In this document: positions 36,401-47,174 of the stretch, piece by piece
Layout: each line of letters opens with the position of its first letter
How positions within the stretch are numbered: position 1 is the stretch's first letter
DNA from: Cladopsammia gracilis
Lineage: Eukaryota; Cnidaria; Anthozoa; Scleractinia; Dendrophylliidae
Reading direction: 5' to 3'
Assembly: GCA_022457155.1 (NCBI GenBank)
Contig: JAJGOT010000199.1
Span: 124,001-188,000 of the forward strand
DNA length: 64,000 nt
Notes under the pieces: model-generated
What the model was told of the DNA's origin: nothing
The model's input: the letters and a program-made list of their open reading frames with translations, nothing else
Database searches by the model: none
Program-made: the position numbers and the translations under genes

Positions 36401-37732
36401 AATTTTTAGTTTCATATGGAGATACAAACCACCTAAAATAAAAAAAACGACAATTATAAAAAGCAAAGAAGAAGGAGGACTTAACGTGGTAGACTTCTCT
36501 GTGTTCGATAAAGCGTTAAAGTTATGCTGGATAAAACGACTATATTCAGATGATAATGCCCAGTGGAAAGTTATTCCAACATCCCTACTTGCTAGTGTAG
36601 GAGGAACGCGTATTTATTACCCCAATTACGATATTAATTGCGTAAAACTAGAAAATTCGATACCAAAGTTTTATAAGGATGTGATCATTTACTGGCAAGA
36701 GCTAACTAGCAAAAATCCTGAAACGAAAGATGACGTCTTAAATCAAATTATATGGTATAACAAGAATATTAAAATAGATCAATCCTCTGTGTACTTTAGA
36801 AATTGGCATCAAAAAGGCATCTGGAAGTTATCTGACCTCATAGATAAGCATAAGAATTGCTTTCTCTCCTTCCCCCATTTTCAACAGAAATTCCATGTTG
36901 AGTGCAACTTTTTACAATATTATGGTCTTTTATCTGCAATTCCTCGTAAGTGGAAAGATTTGCTTAAAATAAGACCTAATGAGTCATCTTCAACTCCTGC
37001 AATTGATATTGAAACCTTGACATGCAAAACCATATATAAAATGCTAACCAACAATCAAAAGCTTCCTCCGCCAACAGCTGAAAAAAGATTATCTGATTTA
37101 GGTTTTAATAAAACAGAACGACAAAAAGTATACTCACTCCCGTTTTACGTTACTAAAGAAGTGAAGCTCTCCATGTTTCAATACAAATTAATACATAATA
37201 TACTACCTACTAATAGTCTTCTCTACAAAATGAAAAAGGTCAATTCTCCATCTTGTCCCTTTTGTCAAACAATAAAGCAAACTATCCTTCACCTTTTTGT
37301 TGACTGCCCCCTGGCTAGAGCCTTTTGGCAGGAATTTACTTATTGGTATAACTCCATGTGCAAAAAACATGTCGAGCTTAAAAAAACAGAAATAATCTAT
37401 GGTGTCTTGGACAACGTGTCGGAGACTCTCAATCATCTAATTCTTATCGCTAAGCAGTTTTTATTTAACTGCGCCACCAACAATAGTAAATATCTTTTTG
37501 CGGATTTTCTCATTGTGGTTAGGAACAAAATTAAATTAGAAAAATACATTGCTGTTCGTGCTAATAATTTCCATCGCTGTTGTACAAAATGGCAAGATTT
37601 CATTTAGATAATAGTCTACATTGTCACTTTCTTTTATTTTCAGTACTGTTTACATGTCATGTTAATGTGAAGGACGTAAGGATTTAATTTTGTATGTAAT
37701 CCTCTCTTGTATGTAATCGTCTTTGTAAAAAT

Positions 37733-37765
<33 letters not shown>

Positions 37766-40700
37766 GTACGATCAAATAGCAATGTATTTTTTTTGTCATG
37801 ACATCTTGAAGCAGAGAAAAGTATCCACGTAGCTAAACCTTACTTTTTTTCTTTGTTTTAGAAGGAGGATTGGTTTCGTATTCTTGCTCAAAGCTATCAG
37901 CTGAGTGGACGAACTTATTCTGATCTGTGTGAACACAACTGCAATGTAAGTTTTATCCTCTAATTCCTGAGCCATGAGTGCGAAAAATCGAAATTCAAGA
38001 AAAATTCTAAATTTCATTTTGTAAAATAATGAAAAACAAATGGCACCATGCAAAAGAACTGCCGAAGAGGTTTCATTTGAATGGTGACACCATAGGATTT
38101 CATCCACAGACTCAAAAGTTAGAACAAATGGTACCATGCAAAAGTACTGCGGAAGAGGTTTCATTTGAATGGTCACACCATAGGATTTCGTCTGCAGACT
38201 CAAAAGTTAGAACAAATGGTACCATGCAAAAGTACTGCTGAAGAGGTTTCATTTGAATGGTCACACCATAGGATTTCGTCAAACGACTCAAAAGTTAGAA
38301 CAAATGGTACCATGCAAAAGTACTGCTGAAGAGGTTTCATTTGAATGGTCACACCCTAGGATTTCATCAACAGACTCAAAAGTTAGAACAAATGGTACCA
38401 TGCAAAAGTACTGCTGAAGAGGTTTCATTTGAATGGTCACACCATAGGATTTCATCAACAGACTCAAAAGTTAGAACAAATGGTACCATGCAAAAGTACT
38501 GCTGAAGAGGTTTCATTTGAATGGTCACACCATAGGATTTCATCCACAGACTCAAAAGTTAGAACAAATGGTACCATGCAAAAGTACTGCTGAAGAGGTT
38601 TCATTTGAATGGTCACACCATAGGATTTCATCCACAGACTTAAAAGTTAGAACCACACTACATGTCTCCATAATTGACTCTGGGAGTGAAAGGATTAACA
38701 ATAGTCCTTTTTAAAAAAGGTTATTATATTTGTCCACCGGTTTGAAATCTCATAGAAGAAGTTGCAGGTATTTGAAGCCCCCAAATATCATCTAATCGTT
38801 CATTATCCAATTGAGGGTGTTGGAATTTTTATGAAATAAGAAAGTTATACAGCTGTTTGATTAAACGTTGTCACTGATCGGTCTTACCCCTACGCGACCA
38901 GACCGAAAGGGAGTATGGGTGAATTAAAATGCATGATTAATTATTCTATATCGCGTTTACAACGGAGAACAAAACTCATGTTTGTCTTCGCGTGTTACGC
39001 AAAGACAACCAGAGTCGCTTCGATAAGGACGTTCCGTATTTTGATAATGTGCAGTTATTGAATGTGAATTGATTTCTCCCCATAATCCTTTTCGGTCTGG
39101 TCGCGTAGGGATGAGACCGATCAATGACAACGTTTAATCAAACAGCTGTATACTTTTAAACACACTGACAAAAACTTCACTGACAATATATCTCTCGCAA
39201 GCAGCACCTTGGCCATACCACTTTATGCTGTAAACTGTCAACTATTATCACACCTCCTGCCCCCTCCCCCCCCCCCTTTCCCCGATCTTCTTCCCAAACC
39301 ACATTTACACGCCAACCCTGTTGTCTTTTAGGTAGCTGCTAAACTTTTGATGCATGAGCATGCGCAGACGTGGTGTGTCTTAAAGACCCTCTACAGCAGC
39401 ACGGGAGGGCCTGGTACTACAACTACAACGCTGGCACCCAGTACTAAAAATGCCTTAACGACCGGGAGTCATGGCAGTGGTGGGGGCCTGAGTACAACCG
39501 GAAATACTGAACCAGTTGTAGCTGGTATTAGCGCGCAAAGTAACATTCAACCTCCGTCAAATCCAAAATCATCAGCGGAGCCAACAGTAGTACAAAACAC
39601 TGGGCCAGCGGCAGAAACTCAAGGTGACTGGACTTTATGTTATTTTACAGTTTGACGTCCCAGACTGCCCAAAACAATGCATAAAAAAAGCAAATTTCAT
39701 TTGAGTGGTAACACTTTTGAAAGATTTCATCCACAGGCTCAAAAGTTAGAACCACCTCGTACAGCATAATAAATAGTACCACAGGAAAGTACTGCTCAGT
39801 AGCTTTCATTTGAATGGTCACACTTTAGGATTTCATTCACAGACTCAAAAGTTAGAACCACCTTGTACAACATAATAAACAGCACCACAGGAAAGTACTG
39901 CTCAATAGCTTTCATTTGAATGATCACATTTTAGGATTTTATCCATAGACTCAAAAATTAGAACCACCTTTTATTTCATACTTATTGAGATTTTCTATTG
40001 AAATTTAGCGTGTGCAAACCCCGTTCTGGGTTCGCAGCCAATCAGAATGGCGAAACGACTTTCTCACACGTGAAAAAAGCGTTTCGTCCAATCACAAATG
40101 TATAAAATAAACAAGTTACAGCATGGGCAGTGCTTTGTACGGTATTTACGCACTCGTAGGTTTGTATCAGAAATCGAACGAGCGAGGCTTTGCGCTTTAC
40201 CGTACGCCCGCACTACCCATAAAGTAATCTATATATGCAACATAATAAACAGTACCACAGCTGCTCAGGAGCTTTCTTTACACAACTTAATGTTTGACTC
40301 TCAGAATGAAAGGATAGCATGTTATGTGTAGCAATCAGTAGTGTTTCATCTTTTCAGCTAAACATCAAGCATTTGCTTCTTTTTATTCATGTGTTCCTCC
40401 TCCTTTTTATTCATGTGTTCCTCCTCCTTTTCAGACGAGAATGACGATTCATCCTCCTCAATCAGTGAAGACGAAAATCCCAAGTTTATGAATTTTACCG
40501 GACGAGGTATCGAAAATTGCTCGAAATTCCTTCCAAAAAAGACACATAACCCCTGTGATGGAGATCTTTGGCACGTGGTACGCCCAATAAGCTGATAATC
40601 GAGAGGATATCTCGCGGGCGCGCCTTGGGAGCTTCTGTTCTAAGACAGCGTTTGTACCCAAACTCTAGTTGCTTTATCTTCTTATTTCTTCGAAGTCAAT

Positions 40701-43700
40701 TAGTTTTGGGTCAATAACCGGTCGTGCCTGGTAGGTCACCAAAACAAATAAATTGACCATGAAGACCTGATATGAGCCATAATCGATTATGACTCCTGGA
40801 CCTGAAAAAGACGAATGCACAACACCGAACTAGCTGACGAAGAAACAGGGACTGTTTACAGTATACAAGTTACGAAAAGTTCCCGTGGTGCTGGAAAAGG
40901 TTGGGTTGAGGAAAAAAGTATTTCCCTCATGCTAACGGAATGTGTTTAAAACTTTAAATATGGGTGGCTACAGAAAATTCAGAAACAGGGGGCCGTAGCA
41001 ATTGTGGTGAGAGGGCAACCTCGCTCCATAGCCACAATGACCTTGTGGATGCGGAGCAAAATCCAGACAAAAGGGGGGGGGGGGGTGGGGTGGTCCCCCC
41101 TAACCCGCTTATGGTAAATGATTAAAAAAGGGTTCAAAAGCAACACTTATAGTTTGAGTAATTTTCGTATTTATTTTATAGTTAATTCTGTTGCGCACTT
41201 ACGTATTTTTACACAGATTTTATGTCAGAAGATCAGGATGACGTACATTTCTTTTATGAAGACCCAGTCCCCCTCCAAGACGGGCCGAGGGACTGGACAC
41301 TACCCAGCGTTAGTATTATTACTTTATTATTACCTCATTACTTTTGTAAGCTGAAGGCCTGGACACACAGTACAACACAATACAGAAGGCCCGGACGCAC
41401 AGTACAACTTTTTTTGCAACGTTGCGCGCAACAGTTGCAGAAATATAATTAAGTTCTACTTTTGCGACGTTGCGCGTTGGAGACTGAATCTGGATAAAAT
41501 TATGATATCCTTTGTTTTATTTTAGGAAGCTTTCGAGCCCAGAGCAGCTCTAGATGACAGGTGAGTTTACAATCACATCCACACTGATTGAAATTGGATT
41601 GTTTTTATGCCGATGCATTTATTTAGTTCAAATTCCATGTATATATGCTTACAGCATATACCAAACCAGTGGATGTTTTTTGCGCACTCTTTTGAATGTG
41701 AATGGGACAGACCACGACACCAGCGAGTACGACTACGTCCTTTACTCTTAACCAACTATACCTCCTGTTTAATTTCCAGGCCTACTTCGCCTTCACTTGA
41801 TCAGGAACCAGACAGACCTGAGTCGCCCACAAGGTTTGCAAAGCTCATTTAAGGCGAAGTAATACGGGCATCAAAAAAGTGGAAGCGACTTCTACTTTCT
41901 GCAACATGAAAATTTGTTGCACGCTTAAGTGGTAATACGTGCAACAAACATCTCAACTAGCAACGCACCATTGTTTCGCGAGGTTGTTGCACGAAAAAGT
42001 TGTCCGTATTACTTCGCCTTTAGTTCTTCCGCAATAACGTTTTAGCTAAATCATTCGCGGAGGCGGACAGGCTGTTTTCACCTTGTTTTATGTTATATTT
42101 TACAGCAATATTGAATCTGAATCATTAAGCGTCGCCAACGCCAAGTCCCTGATCGATTCAAGTAGTGAATATCAAGGAGCTGATCCCACCTCAAACAAAA
42201 CCTTGGTAAGTACATAAATAACTCAAGACACCAACCGATGTTTTTATCCCGCGCTTGGCATCTGTTGTGTGTTTTCCATGGCCAGGAATCGGTCGCATGG
42301 TTCCCCGCGCCTGTCGCGGGTGTTTGTTTTCCCGCGCTTGACACCAGTTGCATGTTTTACCGCGCTTGGTGCTTGGTCGAGTGGTTTGGCCTCGTTTTCT
42401 GATTGGTTAAGGTGGCCGAACACAGTTTCGCGGGCGGTCAGCGGCAATACGCGTGACGGCGCGGGTTTTCAGAAAGAATGTGAGACAGCTCCGTTTTGTA
42501 AAACAATGTACTTAAAGTTCTTATTTTTATCGCCTTTCAAATAATGAGAACTTTAAAACAGAAATCTAACAAAGGAATTCTGTGACACGATCAATATTGA
42601 CTGGGCAGCTATGTTCTTGAATACAGTAAAAACCCGCAAGTAAAAACCTACATTTTTTTAGAGTTAGCCTAAACGGGTTCTTGTTTAAATGGTAGTTAAC
42701 ACAATTTTAGGCTATCTAGGTTCTTAAATAGTTTCTTATTTCTGTGTAACAACAACTAAAATCCAGCTACAAGATAAAATGGTAATCAGCGTATTTTTCA
42801 GTCACTCCCACCCACCCCTCCCCCCTCAACAACACCCTAGAACATTATTATTGCTGTACAGTTTTTTTCATAATACAATACAATTAATATCAACCTTCCT
42901 TCACTTTACGTTTTTGTTACATTCATTGATTTATCTGCACAGTAATGGAAAGCTCCTATTTTTCCATACAGTATTCTTACCCAGCTCTGCATGATGATTT
43001 TTGAAAATAAGAACCTGTTTTTCATTTTCTAGGCTAAATAGGTTCTTGTTTATAGGGGGTATAAATGACAAATTTGAGGCTAACAGGTTCTTAATTTTCA
43101 GGTTCTTACTTGCGGGTTTTTACTGTATTTAAAAAACCATTTGTTAAAATTTGGTCGAGTCAATTTTAAACAATAAGAATTATTTATTGTAATCTGTGTG
43201 CAAGTTCACAAGAAAATCTAATGACTGGATTTTACGTAAACCTTATAAAAGTTTAAATTTTAGGGTTGTTTTCAATTATCCACGTTGCCATGGAAACAGT
43301 CCAAAGCGCAAATTTTAGCCGTTAATTCAAATCTTCCATCACTACATTTTCCTTTTGCCAAGTTTCAGCTTCTAAGCTACAACCCTAACGAATGACACAT
43401 ACTCACAACCTATCAAAACTGTGTTCGGCCACCTTAACTGCGTTGTTTTCGTTTCTTGTGATTGGCCAAATGTAGGCTCGGGTCCAGGCCCTCCTCCCTT
43501 GGCTCATTTCTCGTTCCAGCGGCTGGTAATCGAGTGTAGGCCAAATGCGATTACTTTGGGTTTGCACTTTGTATTAGTATTAAAAGGTCGACCTTACTTT
43601 CTCTCTTGCAGCCCCTTCCAGAGTGGGATTTCACGTCACTGGTCGTGGAAATGCTCCATCACTTAGCAGACGAGGTATAGCAGTTTCATTAACCATTTTC

Positions 43701-46700
43701 TCCGACCATGTTTTAGTTCTCACCTAATCGAGGAGCTCTTTCAAAAATACGAACTGAAGGAAGTCATTCTAGGCTGTTGTGAGCGAGAAGTCGAGAACCT
43801 GCTCACGATTTCAAATAGTCCGGCGCCACTCAATATGAGCTGGTCGGGGTCATCATCACACAACTTCTTCTCTCCGTTCAGCGTTGAATGTCTTACCCTA
43901 GCTCAGTCTAGCACTTTTTCATAGCCTTTTGTTTAGCGGGTGGGTTTGGATTTTATCTTTTCTATTATCGTTGCTTAATTGTTCTTAAAGGGAGACGTAC
44001 AAATGTGTGTATCAGCGTTGATTGTGCTTGGGGAGAAAATCCGTCACAGAATTGATGAACAAACTCAAGAACAATGGTTTATGTCTTACATTGGTAAGTG
44101 TGCGATTTCAATTGAGTGTCGAAAGAGATTTCGCGATTGCTTTGGTTTCGCATTGTTTCGCTTTGTGATTGGCTAAAAAATCTCGCGCCACTTTCGCAAC
44201 CAATCAGAAGTAAAACCAAAACCATTCGTGGCTTGCTCACACGCGTTTTCCCGCGCTTGGCACTGGTGACACGTATTTGCTTCGAGGTTTCATTGGCTCA
44301 CTGATATGTCTGCTTCTGTTGTGATTGGCCAGAGTAATTAGTTTGGTTTTTGGTTTTATCATAGTTAATAGAACAAACTGGTTATGAAGCTCGACAAATT
44401 TCAAAAAGAGTGTACAAAGCTGCTTTGTTTTATGTTGAACGAACCGTGACCGTGCACATTGTTTTGTTTAACATGTGAGCCCAAATGTTTCTACTGGTCA
44501 GTTGCTCATATGCATTTCAATACGTTTTGTGTTTTGTGCAGGGTCAAGGCAAACGAACAAAAGAAATGGAGAACAAAAACATATAACAAGTGAAGCAGCC
44601 TCAGCTGAGAGTTGTCAACACTTGATGGGTAGAATTCGAAAATCAAGGACACATGCAGGCTCCGCTTTCCTGGAGTTGGTGTTTGGGGCGGAATTCGTTT
44701 AAAAACGGAGAATAAACAATCAAAAGTTTTTTCCTTCAACTTGCTTTGTAGATAACTGTTGGTTTGATTGTCATGGTGATTACTTCCACAGATCTCCTGG
44801 GTCGTCTTCAGCTGTGGTCAGTTGCAACACAGATCATTAAACTGTCCAGTCTGCCAGCGGTCAGCTCCCTGAACCAGGTAAATATTCAGCTAGTGACCAC
44901 ATTAATAGCTTTCACAGTTACCAGTAGCAGGAGCCCGTCAAATTGATGGGCTCCTGCCAGTAGTCAAAAAGGCTGGTTGTTTTTTCAACGAGCGAGTGGT
45001 CAACGGGAGGAGTGAAGCGGGGGGAACCAGGTGCTTCTGTAAGTTTCTACTTCTCTTACTCTTTGCTTCCGCGTCTTGATCTCTTTACTTCCGCTTCCCG
45101 TTTTCTTTACTTCCGCTTCCACCCCTTCCTTTGTGGCAAAGCTCTTTTTCTCCAAAATAGTATGCAACTTTGGAACATTTTTTCCATTCTTTCGCTTCCC
45201 TCCACCTTGCGCTTCCCGCTTCCCTCCTCCTCTTTCCCCACCCCCATGGACTTCCCCCAGCTTTTGTCAAGGTTTCGCCTCCCCCACCCTGCCCCCTCCA
45301 CACGGAAAATATTTTCTATTTCTTAAATAGAGAATGGTGATTGAGCCAATCAGGTCAGCGTATAAACCAAGGTGAATGTCTACTTATCGATTTCATATTC
45401 ACTAGTCGTTATGGCTACTATGTCTAAACTGGTTTTTCTTGTTTTCAGGCCTCTACCACTGTGTACACAATGTGTGGACGGTGTTCCAAACCGCTGACCA
45501 AGTCTGGCTGGTATTGTGAGAGATGTCGGAGTCTTGTGTCACCATGTTCGCTATGGTAATTCTTGTTAAGGGACAAAATTTAAAATTTAGCGCACATTAC
45601 GTGTGACACCTTCAATTTAAAGCTTTCAACCTTTGACATCTAGTAGTAAAATTAGTACCATAACAACGTGCTGCTTTGTAGCTTTCAACAGCACCACATG
45701 AAGGTACTGCTTAGTAGCTTTCATTTCAATGGCCACACTTTAGGATTTCATCTACAGACTTAAAAGTTAGAACCACCTTGTACAGCATAATAAACAGCAC
45801 CACAGTAAAGTACTGCTCAATAGCTTTTATTTGAATGGTCACTTTAGGATTTCATTCACAGACTCAAAAGTAAGAACCGCCTTGTACAGCATAATAAACA
45901 GTACCACAGGAAAGTACTGCTCAGTAGCTTTCATTTGAATGTTCGCACTTTAGGATTTCATTCACAGGCTACAAAGTAAGAACCACCTTGTACAGCATAG
46001 TAAACAGCACCACAGGAAAGTACTGCTCAGTAGCTTTCATTTGAATGTTCGCACTTTAGGATTTCATTCACAGACTCAAAAGTTAGAGTCACCTTGTACA
46101 GCATAATAAACAGTACCACAGGAAAGTGCTGCTCAGTAGCTTTCATTTAAATGGTCACACTTTAGGATTTCATCCACAGACTCAAAAGTTAGAACCACCT
46201 TGTACAGCATAATAAACAGTACCACAGGAAAGTGCTGCTCAGTAGCTTTCATTTAAATGGTCACACTTTAGGATTTCATCCACAGACTCAAAAGTTAGAG
46301 CTACAGTCACTAGCTGGTCTCGAAAATGACTGCAAAAGTCAAGTAACAAGAAAGACCAGAACTTCCAAAATATCGGCAATGAGCACCTTTAAACTATGAG
46401 GCGGATACATATGGCTTTGAACATAACAATAAACAAATTGGTCTAGCATTGCTGCTCATTGGGGTCGCTTTTTACAAATAAGTTTTATTGGTCTGAATTT
46501 TCAGCCTACTACTCGGGCTGTTTTGTTACGTATCTTAACCCGTTCACCCCCAGTGTCAATTATGGAGACATGTAGTGTAGTTCTAACTTTTGAGTCTGTT
46601 GATAAAATCCTATGGTGTGACCATTCAAATGAAATCTCTTCAGCAGTACTTTTGCATGGTACCATTTGTTCTAACTTTTGAGTCTGTGGATGAAATCCTA

Positions 46701-47174
46701 TGGTGTGACCATTCAAATGAAACCTTTTCAGCAGTACTTTTGCATGGTACCATTTGTACTAACTTTTGAGTCTGTGGATGAAATCCTATGGTGTGACCAT
46801 TCAAATGAAACCTCTTCAGCAGTACTTTTGCATGGTACCATTTGTTCTAACTTTTGAGTCTGTTGATGAAATCCTATAGTGTGACCATTCAAATGAAACC
46901 AATTCAGCAGTACTTTTGCATGGTACCATTTGTTTTTCAATATTTTACAAAATGAAATTTGGGATTTTTCTTGAATTTTGATTTTTGGCACCCTAGAGAA
47001 TTAAAGAGTTATCGCAATATTTTTTTCTTTTATAACAGTCATCTTATGGTGAAAGGTCCAAACTCGTGGTGTCAAGCCTGTGGGCATGGCGGCCATCTCC
47101 TTCACATGCAAGAATGGTTTTCACAACATATCTGGTGTCCCGCAGGCTGTGGACACATGTGCGAGTACATGTGA
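24438..47174 (+). CDS. WDR24: WDR24, GATOR2 subunit, 24 exons
   Basis: Exons: 24438-24510 (tentative), 27566-27679, 27892-28005, 28847-28924, 29307-29413, 29542-29607, 30289-30345, 30699-30830, 31680-31783, 33040-33137, 33621-33843, 34693-34822, 37862-37945, 39332-39623, 40435-40506, 41217-41308, 41526-41560, 41780-41833, 42106-42205, 43612-43674, 43991-44093, 44792-44877, 45449-45555, 47039-47174. All are GT/AG, phases agree, and they sum to 840 codons with TGA (human WDR24 is about 790 residues). WD40 sequence fills about residues 35-385 ([64 protein letters not shown]). Residues about 460-560 are Thr/Ser/Gly-rich linker. The end ([26 protein letters not shown]) and a Cys/His-rich RING-like domain ([32 protein letters not shown]) identify WDR24. 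GATOR2 antagonises GATOR1 and so promotes mTORC1 activity at lysosomes. Exon 1 is chosen because its phase fits and MSKIQERG resembles the human start; it is the least certain part. Confidence 0.95.
25627..25869 (-). CDS. Protein-like orphan frame, possible exon
   Basis: An 80-residue frame starts [19 protein letters not shown] and ends with TAG. Its composition ([16 protein letters not shown], then [14 protein letters not shown]) looks like real protein, unlike neighbouring frames. A TAG lies directly before the ATG, but AG at that place could equally be a splice acceptor. I do not recognise it. It may be the last exon of a gene or retrocopy nested antisense in WDR24 intron 1, or chance. Confidence 0.3.
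   Translation of the reverse strand: MKNMSVGRKQYQKLLLVLQREDSPFYKKWDLFLKDKTKILVWSPMFQYLPKLQITTVQSLDTPLEEKKAILLNFWLCNLN
27205..27345. mobile_element. Palindromic MITE (ATCC-rich), copy 1
   Basis: GCCCAGGTTGTTCAAAAGGT with CACTATCCAGCGGATAAG on the left is mirrored by GCTGGATAGTGATTTATCCG and AACAACCAGGGC on the right. The second copy at 60801-60948 is better preserved. Target duplication is unclear. Confidence 0.75.
28090..28725. repeat. Polypyrimidine minisatellite (~22-23 bp) in WDR24 intron 3
   Basis: The plus strand is almost entirely C and T in tandem units such as CTCTCCTGGTTGCCACCCCCTT and CTCTCCCAGTTCCCACCCCC (roughly 22-23 bp). It stays open in several frames on both strands (Pro/Ser-rich on plus, Gly/Glu/Arg-rich on minus), which is a repeat artefact. 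It ends in a C-run at about 28682-28697. Such strand asymmetry can form triplex or G-quadruplex structures. Confidence 0.95.
29943..30156. mobile_element. Short hAT-like MITE in WDR24 intron 6
   Basis: The ends CAGGGGCGGATCCAGG and CCTGGATCCGCCACTG are inverted with one mismatch. Flanks share only CACAA, so the target duplication is uncertain. A C-run lies just inside the right end. Confidence 0.65.
31077..31146 (-). pseudogene. tRNA-derived sequence, antisense in WDR24 intron 8
   Basis: On the minus strand there is an A-box (TAGCTCAGTGG), a B-box-like GGTTTAAATCC and a good T-stem (GTGGG/CCCAT). The acceptor stem does not pair, and position 33 before the presumed anticodon is not T. It is therefore a decayed tRNA or a tRNA-derived SINE head. 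Confidence 0.65.
31602..31675. mobile_element. CCAAT-rich MITE fragment
   Basis: CCGCCAATCACAAAGCC, CAAAACCAAAACAAATAAC and TTTCGACACTGAATTGA match one end of the CCAAT-rich MITE family. It directly abuts the acceptor of WDR24 exon 9 (31680). Confidence 0.65.
32469..32829 (-). pseudogene. Remnant of a non-LTR retrotransposon C-terminus
   Basis: Two overlapping minus frames give [19 protein letters not shown] with [16 protein letters not shown], then [20 protein letters not shown] and [20 protein letters not shown]. The order H..CLRRI, then R.GRP..W is the usual C-terminal end of RTE/CR1-like reverse transcriptase proteins. The switch of frame between about 32593 and 32660 is a frameshift, so the copy is dead. 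It lies antisense in WDR24 intron 9. Confidence 0.8.
33823..34065 (+). repeat. 27-bp array that duplicates the WDR24 exon 11 splice donor
   Basis: Nine tandem units of AAACACCATACAGACAAGGC plus CGTAAGT, 27 bp each (243 bp in all). The first unit is the last 21 coding bases of WDR24 exon 11 together with its donor GTAAGT. The next seven units repeat the same junction with GTAAGT and the ninth has GTAAAT. Single changes (AAAGCC, ACTATA, ATGCAG) mark units 2, 3 and 7. Only the first donor keeps the reading frame, because the next in-frame codon is TAA. Confidence 0.95.
34108..34170 (+). repeat. Possible tRNA-derived SINE fragment
   Basis: GGTTACCTCAGTTGATAGAG with CAGTCTGCAGAGAGGGAGGT resembles the 5' half of a tRNA with an A-box, but the B-box is lost. 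Low confidence. Confidence 0.35.
35134..37607 (+). CDS. LINE ORF2 fragment: reverse transcriptase and zinc knuckle
   Basis: The frame is open without interruption to the TAG at 37605-37607. Counting from 35097, the reverse transcriptase motifs are in order: [45 protein letters not shown] at 196-203 (catalytic Asp), [13 protein letters not shown], and YADD at 298-301 (catalytic pair). A C-terminal zinc knuckle (CPFC, then H and C within LHLFVDC) starts near residue 720. These are the features of L1/Tx1-type ORF2 proteins. The N-terminal apurinic-type endonuclease is absent because of 5' truncation, so this copy cannot move on its own. Confidence 0.93.
35134..37760 (+). mobile_element. 5'-truncated L1/Tx1-like LINE in WDR24 intron 12
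   Basis: The insertion ends in AAATAAATAAATAAATTAAA and a run of A. It is flanked by a direct repeat of 13-16 bp, AAAATGTACGATCAAA, at 35118-35133 and 37761-37776. The left copy falls inside the long open frame, so the first dozen codons of that frame (35097-35133) are host intron, not element. The promoter, ORF1 and endonuclease part are missing. The exact duplication and unbroken 825-codon frame point to recent insertion by target-primed reverse transcription. It is in the same orientation as WDR24. Confidence 0.95.
38041..38655 (+). repeat. 88-bp tandem repeat, seven copies
   Basis: The unit contains ATGGTACCATGCAAAAGTAC, GAAGAGGTTTCATTTGAATG and CATAGGATTTC. Successive GGTACCATG sites are 88 bp apart (for example 38131, 38219, 38307). 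It lies in WDR24 intron 13. Inverted copies are at 46566-46945 in intron 23 of the same gene. Confidence 0.92.
38862..39150. mobile_element. Probable foldback MITE
   Basis: ACAGCTGTTTGATTAAACGT and TGTCACTGATCGGTC, followed by CTACGCGACCAGACCG, reappear inverted as CGGTCTGGTCGCGTAG, GACCGATCAATGACA and ACGTTTAATCAAACAGCTGT. That gives arms of about 60 bp around about 160 bp. The left arm has TTATACAGCTG and the right arm CAGCTGTATA, so the inverted repeat extends to the edges. Confidence 0.75.
39690..39970 (+). repeat. Variant repeat (~105-110 bp) in WDR24 intron 14
   Basis: Units contain ACCACAGGAAAGTACTGCTC, TTTCATTTGAATGGTCACAC and TTTAGGATTTCAT. They share a core with the 88-bp family but have a different spacer (CCTTGTACAGCATAATAAAC). 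Confidence 0.85.
41852..42019. mobile_element. Harbinger-type MITE in WDR24 intron 18
   Basis: The ends AGGCGAAGTAATACGG and CCGTATTACTTCGCCT are perfectly inverted over 16 bp, with TTA at 41849-41851 and 42020-42022 as target duplication. It is 168 bp. It starts 18 bp after the exon 18 donor, so insertion narrowly missed the exon. Confidence 0.85.
42411..43434. mobile_element. piggyBac-type non-autonomous element, 1024 bp
   Basis: The ends GGTGGCCGAACACAGTTT and AAACTGTGTTCGGCCACC are perfectly inverted over 18 bp and flanked by TTAA at 42407-42410 and 43435-43438. TTAA duplication is diagnostic of piggyBac-like transposition. Inside are mirrored words (AACCTGTTAGCC-like and AGGTTCTTA in both directions) but no transposase. 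It fills much of WDR24 intron 19 and appears to have landed in a CCAAT-rich MITE relative (TCTGATTGG on the left, TTGTGATTGGCC on the right). Confidence 0.9.
44101..44365. mobile_element. CCAAT-rich MITE copy E, uninterrupted
   Basis: It runs from TGCGATTTCAATTGAGTGTC to TTTGGTTTTTGGTTTTATCA, with CTAAAAAATCTCGCGCCACT and CGCGTTTTCCCGCGCTTGGC inside. It starts eight bases after the donor of WDR24 exon 21 and shows what copy D looked like before the 801-bp insertion. Confidence 0.75.
45655..46305 (+). repeat. Variant repeat array (~105-110 bp) in WDR24 intron 23
   Basis: About six units of the form ACCACAGGAAAGTACTGCTC, AGTAGCTTTCATTTGAATG and ACTCAAAAGTTAGAACCACC in the plus orientation. The related 88-bp array follows in opposite orientation at 46566-46945. 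Confidence 0.88.
46566..46945 (-). repeat. 88-bp tandem repeat, inverted, in WDR24 intron 23
   Basis: About four copies of the 88-bp unit on the minus strand (AGTACTTTTGCATGGTACCA, AATCCTATGGTGTGACCATT). The array ends about 95 bp before the last WDR24 exon. Confidence 0.9.

Larger units (their letters stand above)
37777..39331 (+). other. WDR24 introns 12 (end) and 13 around exon 13
   Basis: Apart from the 84-bp exon 13 at 37862-37945, this stretch holds the 88-bp repeat array (38041-38655). At about 38862-39150 lies a foldback: AACGTTGTCACTGATCGGTC near 38867 is mirrored by GACCGATCAATGACAACGTT near 39115, with ACAGCTGT words outside. That block is probably another MITE. Confidence 0.6.
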
